From assembly GCA_034406715.1 (NCBI GenBank), contig CP137876.1, positions 474,001 through 538,000 of the forward strand: 64,000 nucleotides of DNA. Direction: 5' to 3'. The DNA is from Rhodotorula mucilaginosa. Lineage: Eukaryota; Basidiomycota; Microbotryomycetes; Sporidiobolales; Sporidiobolaceae. A model generated the notes under the pieces. The model saw only the letters and a program-made list of their open reading frames with translations. It ran no database searches and was not told where the DNA came from. Below, in pieces: positions 1 to 10,913 of this stretch. The position numbers and the translations under genes are program-made. Positions within the stretch are counted from its first letter, which is position 1. Each line of letters opens with the position of its first letter.

Positions 1-417
1 CGTGAATCGAGCGAGCGATGGGCAGACGGAGGCCTTCTTCCGGAGTGGCAGGTTTGCCGCCTTCCTCGGTCGAGTCGGGTTTGACGGTCGAAGGCAGTTG
101 CAGGTGGAACGAGAACGGAACCGGATCCGCATCCTATGCAGAAGGAAAGCCTCACGTTGAGCGATCGAGAGCAATAGGAGAGAAAGAGCAGCGGAAGAAC
201 TCACGGTCCCTCGCAGGTTGTTGACGAGCAGCTCGAGCCCTTCCCTGCCCGTATCTGCCGGCAACGACACTGCCGGACCGAGCAGGGTCCCGTCCTGGGC
301 GTTGCGGAACTGGCAGATGACGGTCGAGACGGGTCCGGCGGCCGCTTCTTTCGCGGCGATGGCGGCCGGCGCAGTCAGGCGCTGCCGCTTCGGGGCGGGT
401 GGGATCTGAGTCGTCAT
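1..417 (-). CDS. RSA4: Rsa4/Notchless 60S ribosome assembly WD-repeat protein (5' part only)
   Basis: Two exons are visible: 417-205 (ATG at 417, 71 codons) and 133 down to the window edge, separated by an intron with a GTGAGT donor and TAG acceptor. The first exon reads MTTQIPPAPKRQRL and then an NLE (Notchless N-terminal) domain with VICQFRNAQDG, LLGPAVSLPA and LELLVNNLRG. The second continues with DADPVPFSFHLQLP and LPIARSIH, which matches the end of the NLE domain of Rsa4. In the known family this domain contacts the MIDAS domain of the AAA-ATPase Rea1/Mdn1 to release assembly factors from pre-60S particles in the nucleus. The eight-bladed WD40 propeller expected downstream lies beyond the left edge. 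The next gene, Fcf1, is also a ribosome-assembly factor on the same strand. Confidence 0.9.
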   Translation of the reverse strand, partial: MTTQIPPAPKRQRLTAPAAIAAKEAAAGPVSTVICQFRNAQDGTLLGPAVSLPADTGREGLELLVNNLRGTVSSSAALSLLLLSIAQREAFLLHRMRIRFRSRSTCNCLRPSNPTRPRKAANLPLRKKASVCPSLARFT

Positions 418-729
418 TATCGGCAGTCTCTTCGAGCACGTGCAAGCTGGCAAAGGAGCAGCGAGGTGAGCGCTTTCGGACCCTCGACGCAAGCTCTCGT
501 CGAAAAAGGAGGCGGTGAAGCTTTCCTCGGTCTCGTTCAAAATGTTTTATCATCAAGCAATCGAGCGTGGGAACGAGGTATGGATGCAAATTGCAAAAGA
601 GAGGGAGCCGGACTAGAAGTGACAACGAGAACAGAAAGGGCGGGATAGGCAGGTACAACCGGAAGAGGGCTAGAGAGACCGCAAAAAGAGGAGAGGAGCG
701 GCCAAGCGGCTAAAAATCGCCACCATCGC
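418..729. promoter_or_regulatory. spacer between FCF1 3' end and RSA4 start
   Basis: About 310 bp holding the 3' end of FCF1 and the upstream region of RSA4, both on the minus strand. No coding signal or obvious TATA box was recognised. Confidence 0.4.
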
Positions 730-1727
730 CTAACCGATGGCCTGGTCGGGCAGGCGCTCGATTGCGTACCGCTTCTTGGCAATGTACATGAGCTGTGAGA
801 TGGGACAGAGCATCGAAACCAGGAGTCAGCTTTCACGGTTCTGCGTAGAAGACTCGAGGGTGATTGTGCGCTCGTCCAACTCACCGGCACACCAGGCACT
901 TTTCGCAACCTTCTCCGGAGTTGCCTATCGCAGGTCGCGACGATGTAGCACCGATGCTGAGTCACTCGGTTCACGATGCAGTCGTCGGCGTAGGTGCCCT
1001 TGTGCGAGCAGGGCAGGCGCTCGAAACGCGGATCCCGGGCGACTCTGCGAGTTGGCAGGGCGAGCGTTGGCGGCCAAGCGTCAGCGGCTAGCGTCGCACG
1101 AGTAGCCGGAAGACTACAAACTCACCGAAGAGCGAGCCTGTATTGAGGTCCCAGTTTTTCAAGTTCGGCAAGGACACAGTCGGAGATGCAAGGGATTGCT
1201 GCAAGCGGAGGTCAAAGATCAGCACTTTGCGCTCGCTTCGCCATCTTCTTACAAAGAGAGCCCACCTTTGGCGTAGAGGACGTCCATCATGGCGCGGACC
1301 ATGTCGACGCGGTTCTCGAGCGAGAGGTTGATAAAGTTGGTGTCGACGATGACGCGGTACGGCGGCACGAGGGCCTGATTGTGCGAGAAGAAGAGCGAAG
1401 TCGGCATGGCGTCACTGGGAGCATAAGAACGGTGTCAGGGACAGTTGGGCAGAGGCGGCTGCATCGCCACCTGACTCGAGTGCGAGGTGGGACACTCACA
1501 CTCGGTTGACCTCTTTCGCCTTTGCTGCCTCTTCCTTCTCCTTCTGCTTCTCCTGATTCGCTTTCCTGTACGGTGCATCCCGGCGTCAGTGGTGCAGGAG
1601 ACGGAGGGGGAAGGTCGCGCGAGATGAGGAGAACTGACAGGCGCATGTCCTTTGGGTTGACCATCCGCTTGACCTCTGCGAACTTGCGCGTCTTGCGCTG
1701 CTTTGCTGACGATCCGCCTGTGCCCAT
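730..1727 (-). CDS. FCF1: Fcf1/UTP24 PIN-domain endonuclease of the SSU processome
   Basis: Six exons can be joined in frame from ATG 1727 to TAG 730. The N-terminus reads [20 protein letters not shown] followed by [11 protein letters not shown] Lys/Glu-rich stretch comes next, then the PIN domain with [43 protein letters not shown] and [14 protein letters not shown]. The protein ends [14 protein letters not shown]. The spaced Asp residues in these motifs are the expected PIN metal ligands. In yeast, Fcf1/Utp24 cleaves pre-rRNA at A1 and A2 in the nucleolus; that role is taken from the family. The length matches the family. The upstream MGTGGSSA is slightly longer than in yeast. Intron donors include GTCAGT and GTGGGC as well as GTGAGT. 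Confidence 0.93.
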
Positions 1728-2209
1728 ATTGGCCTGTTCCCTTTCCAGCGGGTGTGGTGGGGAGGACCGAGATGAACCTCGAGCCGACGAGCTCGCGTCG
1801 CTTCGACTCTTGATGAGAGCGGATCAGTCCTCGCATTGGCTTGACCGGGAAATGCGATGCATTCGCTGGGCTGGACTGGATCCAAGGCTTTAATGCTACC
1901 CAACGCCCGCCCTTGCAGCTCGAGTCGCCCGTCCACCTGCGCTCTCGCTCGCTCGCCTCCACTTTCATCATCTCGGCAACACACCGCAGCGACTACTGCT
2001 TTCCTGAGCCACACGAAGACCGCCAACTGGACCATGTACTTACGCTGAGCTGCCCTCAAGGTCGTAAACGAAGCCCCCGCTGGCGTGCACGTTCCTCCGC
2101 GGCTTGTCCGGACTGCATCCCTCTCGACGTTGGCCCCAACCGGCGACGCTTTCGAGTCTTGCTCCGTGCACGGTTGTTCGAAGAAAGACCAGCAACCCCA
2201 TTCCTAGCC
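1728..2209. promoter_or_regulatory. divergent spacer, FCF1 (-) and Pmp3-like gene (+)
   Basis: About 480 bp between two divergently read starts (1727 and 2210). Overlapping ORFs occur on both strands but none resembles a known family. It is treated as a shared upstream region. Confidence 0.35.
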
Positions 2210-3538
2210 ATGACCCGTTCGTGCTGCCGCACCCTCATCCTGGTCCTGGTTTCCCTTGTCTACCCCATCGGCGCTCCAGTCGCGATCGCTTTGCCTCGCG
2301 GCTGCGGACTCCTCTTGTTTATGTACGCTCCAGACTGTTAGGAGCGAGGCGAAGGCACTTGAGACACTTTCGCACTTACTGCTGACTGTTCCTGGCTGTT
2401 GCGATGGTGAACAGAGACATCGCACTCATTCTGCTCGGCGTGGGCATCGGCGGATTCTTCTCTGGGTGGTCTTTCGAGCCACTCGGGGTGCTGAAGCTCA
2501 GCTTTGGATATGGCCTGGCAGTCCTTCGTAAGTGTCGCTCTTTCCCCTTCGTCACACAGCTCACTCTCATGATGTCCCCCTGCAGTCGCTTGGTACGCCA
2601 TCTGGCAGGCGAGTCTTCTCATGGATCGCAGCGTGGATGTTATAACGTTGCGCTGAAACCAACACGTGGTGTATCTTCGAGCAGGATCATACGAGCGGCG
2701 CGCCGATGCATCTGCTGGAAGAAGGCAAACTGTCCACACCGCATGGACGGCGACGGCGCGGTCGCGTCGGCGATTCTCGTCTCACCGAGCTGGGCCGGTC
2801 AGAACCTGGCGTGCAACGAGCCGGTTGTAGCAGGTCATCAGATTCGGGCTCGAGCGACGATACCGAGGACGAGGTCAAGCGGCGACGGCGCGCAACGGCG
2901 CGAGCTCTCGTGAGTCTTCCGCACGGCAAATCCGTTTCCGTCACGGCCTCTAACTTGATACGCTCTACAGCGAGAACAGGTGACGTCAAACTCAAGAGGC
3001 CGCCGGACCGGTGCTCAGCGGCCGTGAGTAAGCGTCTTCGTCCCAAGCTCGTGCAACGAGGTCCGCTTCGTAATTCGCCCACACCCTTCCGACCGATCGA
3101 GAGATCGTTCTCGATCGCGCCGAGCCTCGCACGCTTGCGATCAAGCATTCCAGTCAAAAGGTGGCTGGCGCGACGGTCCCGCTCCGGCATGCTCAACAAA
3201 CACGCGCCACGTTTCGGAAGATCTTCAACGCGCGCCTCTTGCTTCTGCTTGGATCAACATGGCGCCTGCTCCCTCGAGCTCGCACACCCTTGCTCCTCTG
3301 CGACGGTATGGATGCTATACTGGCGCACGACCTCGTCGGTGGGGTCTCCGACTCGCTTGCTGCTGCCCACCACGCCGTGCACAATCCCGAACCGCGCAAG
3401 TTCACTCAACTCGCAAGTCTCTCCGCCACACTCGACAGCTGCAAGGCGACGTACACGACTAGCTTTCGACGAGCAGCCTACGCGCTCAAGCTGCTAATCG
3501 AGTACCCGCTCCCGCTGCTGCAAACTGGGAGGCGCTAG
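2210..3538 (+). CDS. tentative Pmp3/UPF0057-like small membrane protein with charged C-terminal extension
   Basis: Exon 1 (2210-2322) encodes MTRSCCRTLILVLVSLVYP and then PRGCG, which fits the Pmp3 pattern of a hydrophobic helix followed by a PP/YP bend and RGCG. Exon 2 (2415-2527) continues DIALILLG, and exon 3 starts at 2586 with AWYAIWQ. If exon 3 is read straight through, the stop is at 2654-2656 and the protein is about 97 aa. A GC-AG intron (GCGAGT at 2609, CAG ending at 2684) would instead join a charged tail containing SDSGSSDDTEDE. Further plausible introns then lead to TAG at 3536-3538. Between DIALILLG and AWYAIWQ the segment is longer than in typical Pmp3. Family known role: small plasma-membrane proteolipid affecting membrane potential. 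The family call is a pattern match only, and the 3' half may be non-coding or decayed. Confidence 0.35.
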
Positions 3539-3835
3539 TCGTGCGCGTCGAGGTCGCGTTCTGCTTCCCGCGCGAGATGGCTGGGTCACAACATTCCTCG
3601 CGTGCACCGCCTTCGCAACGACCGAGATCTCGCTAATGCTTAGTTAGCGCACGGGAGAGCGCAGGCATTCTTGGATCGAGCTCGAAGCGATCGCCAAGCG
3701 CGAGGGGACGCCGCCGCCGTCCTTTCTCTCTCTCTCTTCTTCCTTCCTCATCCTCTGCGCGACGCTCCTGCTTCCACTCGCAGCTCACGCACCTCACACC
3801 CACCCTACTGCTCTATCGCACAGCCCTCTTCCGCT
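3539..3835 (+). promoter_or_regulatory. CT-rich upstream region of the coiled-coil gene
   Basis: About 300 bp. The stretch near 3720-3760 is a dense CT tract of the kind seen upstream of several genes here (for example 53980-54020). No coding evidence. Confidence 0.35.
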
Positions 3836-4321
3836 ATGCCTCCCAAGTTCAACAACGCTCGCGAGAGCGCCGCTCCGTACAACCGAGCCGCTCGCCGCTC
3901 CTCTGCTCGCTCGGCGCCCACCACCGACGCGACTGCTCCCAGCCCGTCTTCGTCCCTCCCCAAGACTCCTTCTTCCCTGCGCGCGGTCGTCTCGGCGCCG
4001 TCGACCCCGCCCTCGCCGAGCGGTCCCTCCCGCAAGCGCCGCCACGACGACGACGAGGAGGAGCAGGTCGCCGAGGTCGCCGCCACTCCCCGCGCCGACT
4101 CGACTGCTGCTTCGTCGTCGTCGTTCGTTGCCCCTCCTCTCGCCAAGAAGCGCCGATCGGTAGAGCCGGACTCTCCCGTCATCGTCGCCGCCGCCGTCGT
4201 CGAGGAGGAGGTCGCCGCCCCTTCTTCGCCCTCTCCTTCCTCGATGCCGACTTCCTCGCAACTTGAGGCTGCGCCTGTACCCCGCGCTGTCTCGCCTTCT
4301 CCCGCCTCGCCTTCCGCCGCT

Positions 4322-4403
<82 letters not shown>

Positions 4404-6773
4404 CCTCTTCTCCTTCTCTCGAAACCTCGACGGCGCACTCTCTCGCCTCGACTGCGCCGTCGTCTCCTCCTCCTTCTGCCGAGCCGTCATCGCCGGCCAC
4501 TTCCTCCACCAAGACTCTTTCTGACCGCTCGACCTCGACCTCCGATCTTCCTCCTTCGGTCGCGCCCGCCCACGTCGAAGTCGCCACCTCTCCGTCGGCT
4601 GGTCCGATGAGCCGAGTAGACAGCGGTGTTCAAACCGACGCAGCCGAGCGTCTCGTCGAGGACTCTTCCGCCCTCCTCGCTCTCCGTCGCAGCCTCGAAG
4701 AGGCGAACGTCCAGATTGTCGAGCTTGTGCGAGAGCGAGACAAAAAAGAAACAGTACGTCGAGCTAGACTTCGCCTTCTGCGCATTGAAACAGCAACTGA
4801 CTCTTTGTCTCTCTTCGAACAGCTTAACGCAAAACTCTCAGCCGACCTCGTTGCCTTGCAGTCGACCGCCGAGCTGCACCGCAAGCACAGCGAGGCTGTG
4901 AGTGTTTCGACCAAGCTTTGAACTCGATCCTCGATACTCTGATGCTGACGCTTCCTTCTGCTGCAGCTCGTCTCGCAGGGCGACTCGATCTTCGCTCGAA
5001 TCCAGGCCGACCTCTCCGACCGAACCGCCGAACGCGACTCCGTGCGTCCGATCGTCCCTCTTCCTTCGACTTGCCGGCCGGAACAGCGAGACTGACTTGT
5101 CGAACCCGCTCTACAGGCTCGCGCCAAAATTGCCGAACTCGAAGCTGCTCGAGAGCAGCTTCGAGCTCACGTCCGCACCGTCGAAGCCGGACGACTTCAA
5201 GACCGCGCATTCGCCGAGAAAGTGAGCTCGTCAGATCGCATGTTGCTTGTCACGGCAGGACTAGGCTGATCACGTCTTCCTACAGACTATGCAACAGCTC
5301 ACCGACGCACACGCGCAAAACGTGGCGGCACTGACTGCCGACTACCGAGCGAAGCAGCTCGACGAACGAAAAGAGGCCGAGAACGTGAGCTCAACAGACC
5401 AGATGCTGCCCGCCACCGCAGAAGCTGACTGATCACGTCGTCCCGCAGGCTATGAAACAACTCGCCGACTCGCACGCCCAACAAATCGAAAACCTGCATG
5501 ACGACTATCGAGCGAAACAGCTCCACGCGAATGAAAACGCCGAAAAGGTGAGCTCGACAATCTGCTTATCGCCCGCAGTCGCAAACCCGAAACTGACTTT
5601 ATCCTTCCGCAGGCGATCAAGGAACATACCGAGGCCAGAACGCGAGACCTCGCCGCGCTTACTACCGCGCATCAAACGAAACAACGCGAGGACCGCGCCG
5701 CCGCCGAAAAGGTGAGCTAGTCGGACTGCGCATCGCTCCTATCCGCAAGTTCTGGTGACTGACCGCGACATCTTTCAGGCGCTTAAAGAGTTTGCCGACC
5801 GTCATGCTCTAGAACTGGCGGCCATCACCGCCAAACACCAAGCCGACGTTGACGAAGCAAATGTGAGAAGGCCATGCAGCTTGTTTCCGACTCGAAGCGC
5901 GCTCGCTAACAACGGAATCGACGGGTGTACAGGCTTACTTCGCCAACATAACCTCGCAGAGTGAAAAGCTCGAGCGAGAGAAGCAGAAGGCCGAGTCGGT
6001 GAGCGAGTTGTCGCGAGCTCGATGGGATGTCGCGACGCAAAACCTGACGCAGTCCTTTCTCGTGTACGCAGGCTCTTGAACGAGATCGGCAATCACTCGC
6101 GCGGACGAAACTCGTACTGCATGGTCTCGCCGACGCCGTCAAGGCGATGAACCCTACTCTGCCGTGCACCATTTGCGCGGCGCTCTTTTCGAATCTCGAC
6201 ACGCTCGGCTCTCAATGCCATGTACCGTAAGATTCCTTTTTCTGCTTCCGTTCTCTTCTATCTTTCACGCGTATACTGACATTTTCCTTTCCTTGCAGCT
6301 CCGCGGGCTGCGCCGTCCAGCCCGCGCACGTCCCCCGAGTCTACATCTCCGATGACCCGCGCAAGATGCGCATCGTCGAGCTCGACTCGGAGAGCGACGG
6401 CAACAGCAGCAACGACGACGACGACGACGACGACGACGAAGACGGCGGCATGGAGTCGGAGGATGGGGACGAGGGCGCCAGCACCAACAACGGCCCGACC
6501 TTCTACAACTGCATCGACTACGACTCGGACGACGACGAGGACCTTCGCCTCGACAAGGTGCACATGGTCGAGGCGCGCAGGGTTCCAAGCTACGAGTGCT
6601 TCTACGAACCCAAGGCAGTCGAAGACGTCCTCAGCACTTACCCTTTCATCAAGGAAAACCCCGGGACTTGGTTCCGAGTCGTTCCCCACTGCGTCTTCAG
6701 CTACGACGAAGACAAGGACGAGCTCCTGATCATGGCCCGGCCGCCGCTCGGCATGTTCAACTTTGACGACTGA
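3836..6773 (+). CDS. unidentified Ser-rich coiled-coil protein with CxxC motif and acidic C-terminus
   Basis: Eleven exons join cleanly: 3836-4753, 4823-4897, 4967-5041, 5117-5221, 5286-5384, 5449-5547, 5613-5711, 5779-5862, 5933-5998, 6072-6226 and 6299-6773, about 749 aa. The first nine are whole-codon exons with phase-0 introns. Residues 1-306 are low-complexity Ser/Pro/Ala with basic patches (PSRKRRHDD, AKKRRS) that could be nuclear signals, a poly-Ser run of about 25 and the start of a coiled coil. Exons 2-9 encode a continuous coiled coil, and three consecutive exons are exactly 33 codons each. Exon 10 carries CTIC and a further CH, continued by SAGC in exon 11, possibly a small zinc site. 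The tail has an acidic Asp run and then a globular-looking end finishing PLGMFNFDD. No family was recognised, so function is unknown; a nuclear or chromatin role is only a guess from composition. Confidence 0.8.
4324..4390 (+). repeat. (TCG)n trinucleotide tract, poly-Ser
   Basis: About 22 uninterrupted TCG/GTC units inside the first exon of the coiled-coil gene, encoding poly-Ser. It accounts for the poly-Asp, poly-Arg and poly-Thr open frames on the other strand and frames. Such tracts usually vary in length between strains. Confidence 0.95.
5222..5711 (+). repeat. tandem exon-intron duplication units
   Basis: Three successive 99-nt, phase-0 exons (5286-5384, 5449-5547, 5613-5711), each preceded by an intron of about 64 nt starting GTGAGCTC. 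Introns 5222-5285 and 5385-5448 are both 64 nt and, aligned by eye without gaps, match at about 46 positions. The first two exons encode units sharing DYRAKQL and about 17 of 33 residues. The third is more diverged, and exon 5779-5862 looks like a shorter fourth copy. Together they extend the coiled coil in 33-residue steps. Confidence 0.75.
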
Positions 6774-7110
6774 TTCCTCCGTTCCCGACTCTTTTGGCTC
6801 TTCTCGTGTACCGTTCTTCGCCGCTGCTAGTTTTTGAGATCCCTCGCCTCGCTCATCTTGCTCTTCTTCCTGACCGACTTGTAGAATCTTATGTATGTTT
6901 ATCGGTCTGTAAGACTATTTTATTCTCGCAAGCACGAGGCCCGATTCAGAGACAGTGAGACGGATATGCGAATGCAGGAGAGAAGAGAACGGAGAGAGGA
7001 ATCTCCATGCGGGACTAATTGCCGGACAACAACCGATTCGTTGAGAATCTATACGGAAACACGGAAACCTGTAGTATCTAAAGAGAAGGGGACAAGAGTG
7101 GAGAGGAGGT
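6774..7110. other. convergent 3' spacer
   Basis: About 340 bp between two converging stop codons (6773 on plus, 7111 on minus). AT content rises as expected for 3' untranslated sequence. No gene seen. Confidence 0.5.
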
Positions 7111-8866
7111 TCAGAGGCGGGCGTATTCCTGGTCGGCCTGCTTGACGACGTCGAGGCCGTAGAGGCGGCGCTGCGTTTCCTTGTCGCCCCAGCGGTCGGG
7201 CGACTTGCCGCCCGCTGCCGCTCGCTTGAGTGCCTCGTCGCGCGCCTTTTGAGCAGCACCGTCCGCCATGTGGAGATTCTCGCCTGCTCGGATAGGAAAA
7301 AAAAAAGGCGAGATCAGCGTCTGCGAATGAGAGAGAGATGACCTCCTGCGACGACGACGCAAAGTAACGTACCCGTGATGCGAGCCATTTCGACAGCCCA
7401 GTCCGCCCTCGGTTTGCGCAGCTTCTCGTACATCCGCAAAGCAGCCGGCACCTCCTCCTTGGTCTGACACTTGGCCAAGAGCGTGCTGAGGACGGCGGCG
7501 TCCTCGCCGGCTTGGGCGGCGCCCTGAGCGATGTGCGGCAAGGTGGCGTGGGCGGCGTCGGCGAGGAGGACCGTGTTGCCGTCGATCCAGCCGGTGAGCG
7601 GGAGGTGGATCCGCAGCGCCCATTCGACGAGTTCACCCGGCGGGGCTAGCCGCAAGCACTTGAGGAGCGTCTCGGTCCAGCCCTCGAACCGCTTCAGCAT
7701 GATGTCCTTGGAAGCGCGAGCGGTCCAGTCCTCGGTCAAGCCGACGGTGTTGCTGATGTGAGTCGTGACGATGTTGAAGGCGTTCTGCGCCTTGATCGGG
7801 TAGGCGACGACGTGCGCATCGGGACCTAGGGGGATGTCCGAGCGAGGGTCAGTTCGGGCGTTCGTGCAAGCGAGCGAGGAGGGAGAGTCGACTCGCCGAT
7901 CCAGCGGGTAGCGATAGGTGCGTCGATCAGTGCCTTCAGTTCCGGATCCTGCTCCATGTCGGAGCGGGGCAGGATGACGCCTGAAAGAGGGAAGAGGATC
8001 TCTTTGTCAGTCCGACGAGAGGCGAAGCCAGGCGGTAGGACCAGGAGCAGAGCTTACGGTACGCTGCCTCGCCGGTCGGGATCGTCTCGTCGACTTCGCC
8101 TCTCCGCGCCATCATCTGCGAACGGATGCCCGACTTGATTCCGTCTGCGGCGATGATGAGGTCGTGGGAAAGCGCGGGCTGGCCGCGCAGCTTGAGCAGC
8201 GTCTTGTCAAAGTCGACGTTTTCGACGTGTGCCTGTTGCGAATCCGAGTTAGTCTGAGAGGAGAGGCAGGATCCGAGGCCGTAAGAGCTCACGTTGGTCT
8301 GAAGAGTGGCGCCAAGTTCGAGGGCCCTGTCCAAGAGCGCTTGGTGCAGATCCGCCCGATGCACGACATAAGTCGGTGCGCCAAACTCCTTCTCCAAGCT
8401 CGCGAACGACGTCGAGTTGATGATTTCGTTGTCGCTGTATCGCCGCACGTTTGCGCCTTCGAGGCGGACTGCCTGCGCCTTTAGCCGGTCAAAGACGCCA
8501 AAGTGGGACAGCACGCGGCAAAAGTTGGGCGCGACCTGCAGCGGGGGGTGCGAAGGGGGTGAGTACGTAGCTAGAAGAACCTTCCTCCGTGTATAGTGGC
8601 CAGAGCGCCTCTCACCTGAATGCCTGCACCGACCTCGCCAACCTCGGGCGCCGACTCGTAGACGGTGACCCGCTTGAAGCCTCGGCCGGCGAGACCGACC
8701 GCTGTTGCCTATTCGTGCGCCTGGCGGTCAGCGTGCGCTTTCTTGCCAAGCGTAGCGATTGTTGACTTACCAGTCCGCCGATCCCAGCGCCGACGATGCC
8801 GACCGAGAGGTTGGAGAGAACCGCACGAGGCAGAGCAGCGGCTGGCATCTCGGCAGTCGCGACCAT
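7111..8866 (-). CDS. FAD-dependent aromatic-ring monooxygenase (salicylate hydroxylase-like)
   Basis: Read from ATG 8866 (MVATAEMPAAALP) to TGA 7111 over several exons; exon 1 is 8866-8771. An in-frame ATG at 8920 would add 18 residues; 8866 was chosen because the FAD-binding strand then starts about 20 residues in. Motifs in order: the Rossmann glycine motif VGIVGAGIGGL; a conserved EVGEVGAGIQ; the DG motif IIAADGIKSGIR; and LLADAAHATLPHIAQG with GEDA. The last corresponds to the family's GD motif, except that the usual Gly-Asp is Ala-Asp here. A C-terminal tail rich in Lys/Arg ends DQEYARL. The family (class A flavoprotein hydroxylases, salicylate 1-monooxygenase-like) uses NAD(P)H and O2 to hydroxylate aromatic acids. 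The substrate here cannot be told. No clustered pathway genes are adjacent. Confidence 0.82.
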
Positions 8867-10913
8867 CAGCTGAGCTGCTGGCAAGTCTACCGCAACTCGC
8901 GCTAAGCGTGCAGGGCCCAAGTGTAGAGCGACGGCTCGACGTCAAAGACGTGCTTGCTCCGCTTCCGCGTCAAAATTTTCTCGTTCTCGGCCGAAGACCG
9001 CGGCTGAGCGCGCTTGCTCGCCAGGCCATCCGCGCTCGATCCCGAGTACACAGACGAGAGCCTCATGGCGCTGCGCACATTGAGCGATCTTCCGCGCACT
9101 CCGACGCTGTACGCTATACACCCACCCGCGCGCGCCCAAGCGACATCAACTCGGGAGCTGCCGCTCAAGATCCGCTCTGCTTCCTTCCGGCCACGCTGCG
9201 TACACGCCCTCGCAGCTTCGAACGATGGAGGTTCTGACGGCTTGTGGACATCTGCTTAGCGAGCGACAGCTCCGCACGCTCTCCGAACTAGCAGCGTCCC
9301 GCGATGCGTCCGGCCAGGTCCTGCTTCTCTCTCCGTGACGGCCGCCTCCAAAGCTCCGGCTGCTCCCGCCGATGGTCCGCGCCGTACACTCGTTTGGCTC
9401 CGTTGGATGCTTGGAGCGTGTATTGCAGGCGAAGCGACCAGCGAAGGCCGGACTGCGATGTGACGACGAGTTAGGCTGGTCCGCTATCGCCGGCGAAGAC
9501 CACTTGCTGTCGGTGCGCGCCGCGCTTCTCGCCGCAGAGTCGGACGTCGTACGACGACCTTGCCCAGCACAGCCGGGACCCTCGAGCGAGACTGACGCAT
9601 CCTGCAGAAGGTGTTGGCGGCGCAGAATCGATCAACTCGTAAAGAGCAGGCCTGCCAGGTTGGAGGCAAATTGCAATCGGTCCGCGCCCCGCCCCCCCTT
9701 CTCGAGCTCCCCGTCTTGTTGATCAAAGATACTGTATATCGACTCTCCCGTCACTGTTGGGGTACGGACCTGACGCATCGATCAGACGTGATCCTCGCCA
9801 AGCTAGAGTGATCGCTGTATCGTAGGGATTATTTGCTCGCTGCGCGGTCGACTGAACTTCCGCCGACTGGCCAAAGCTGTCGCCACCGGACCCTGACAAC
9901 GAGTGGTGTCTGCAGGCAGCTTGCGACGGTTTCCGCGATGCATACTTGACTCTTCGTAAGCCCTGACTAAGGAGACCGGAGAATCGCGGATCAGCTTGAC
10001 GAGGGGCGATCTGGCCTCTGCTTCGATCACTTCTGCTTTTGCACATAAACTCTCATCAACTTCCGCCCCACTTCCTCGCTTGCCTGCGACGCTCTGATAA
10101 CTCGCCATCGATGCAACCGCTGCAGATCCCTGCTCCAAGTTCAGCCACCACGCCACGGGGGACACCGGACTAGCACTTTCTGGGCGAGCCTTAAGCTTGC
10201 AGCAGAAAGAAAGACGTCAGATCTAGACAGGATTGAGAAGGCCAAGTTTGCGATGCACTCCGTTGGACTGCGCCCGTAAAGAGCTGGTGTTGGGACTCGA
10301 CGAGCTGAAATCGATGGCCTGCTTTCAACATTCAGCTGCAAGAAGCTGGCTCGTCGCCGCTCAGGGCGGGCGCGGCAACGATCGCTCTCGACGCGCTCGC
10401 GGACTGCAGAAGGACCGCTCGATCGCTTTTTGAGAGCCCACGGCGGCGGGCGGCGAGCTAAAAATCCAGGATCTCGAGATCCGGCCACTTCCCCCCTCGA
10501 GAGTCTCCCCCCCCCCCAACTTGCAAGATCGCTCTGGTTTAACGCTAGATCAGGACAATTTGGACCGATCACTGCGCCCATGCTCTCGAGCCTTTTTGGG
10601 GCCTCCAGACGTGGACTCCCGTGGGCCAGTTGATCTGGGGCTCACTCAATCGGTTGGGCTCGTCGAGACGTTCACCCCTGTGTCCGCAACAGCTTTGAAG
10701 AAGGCTGTCGCATCGTTGCTCTTCTCCCTTCTTGCTCCACACTCTCTCTCCGCTACTCCAGGTCCACCGACTCAAGGCTCCGCGCTTTCCCCGGCCACTC
10801 CGAGACCGGCTCCAGTCTCCGTACTTTTTCCACCAGCTGCCTCTCGACGTCGCCCTCGTCCTCGACACTCGACCTTTCTTTTCATCGACCACTTACAGTA
10901 GCTCTACTACACA
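8867..10913. other. 2 kb without a recognisable gene
   Basis: Upstream of the monooxygenase (minus) and of the MFS transporter (plus). Short frames exist on both strands but none could be built into a recognised protein. Around 9430-9560 (plus) a short stretch reads ELGWSAIAG and then LLSVRAALLAAESDV, faintly ankyrin-like, but no continuous model was found. A run of 11 C occurs at about 10507-10517. The last 200 bp before 10914 are CT-rich, probably the transporter promoter and leader. Confidence 0.4.

Noticed and set aside
3794-4610. Poly-Asp, poly-Arg, poly-Thr and poly-Val open frames
   Set aside because: All are other-frame readings of the (TCG)n tract and its Ser-rich surroundings.
10507-10517. 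C homopolymer, and a similar run of ten C at 33861-33870
   Set aside because: Isolated homopolymers, one intergenic and one in a CNS1 intron; no repeat family or structure.
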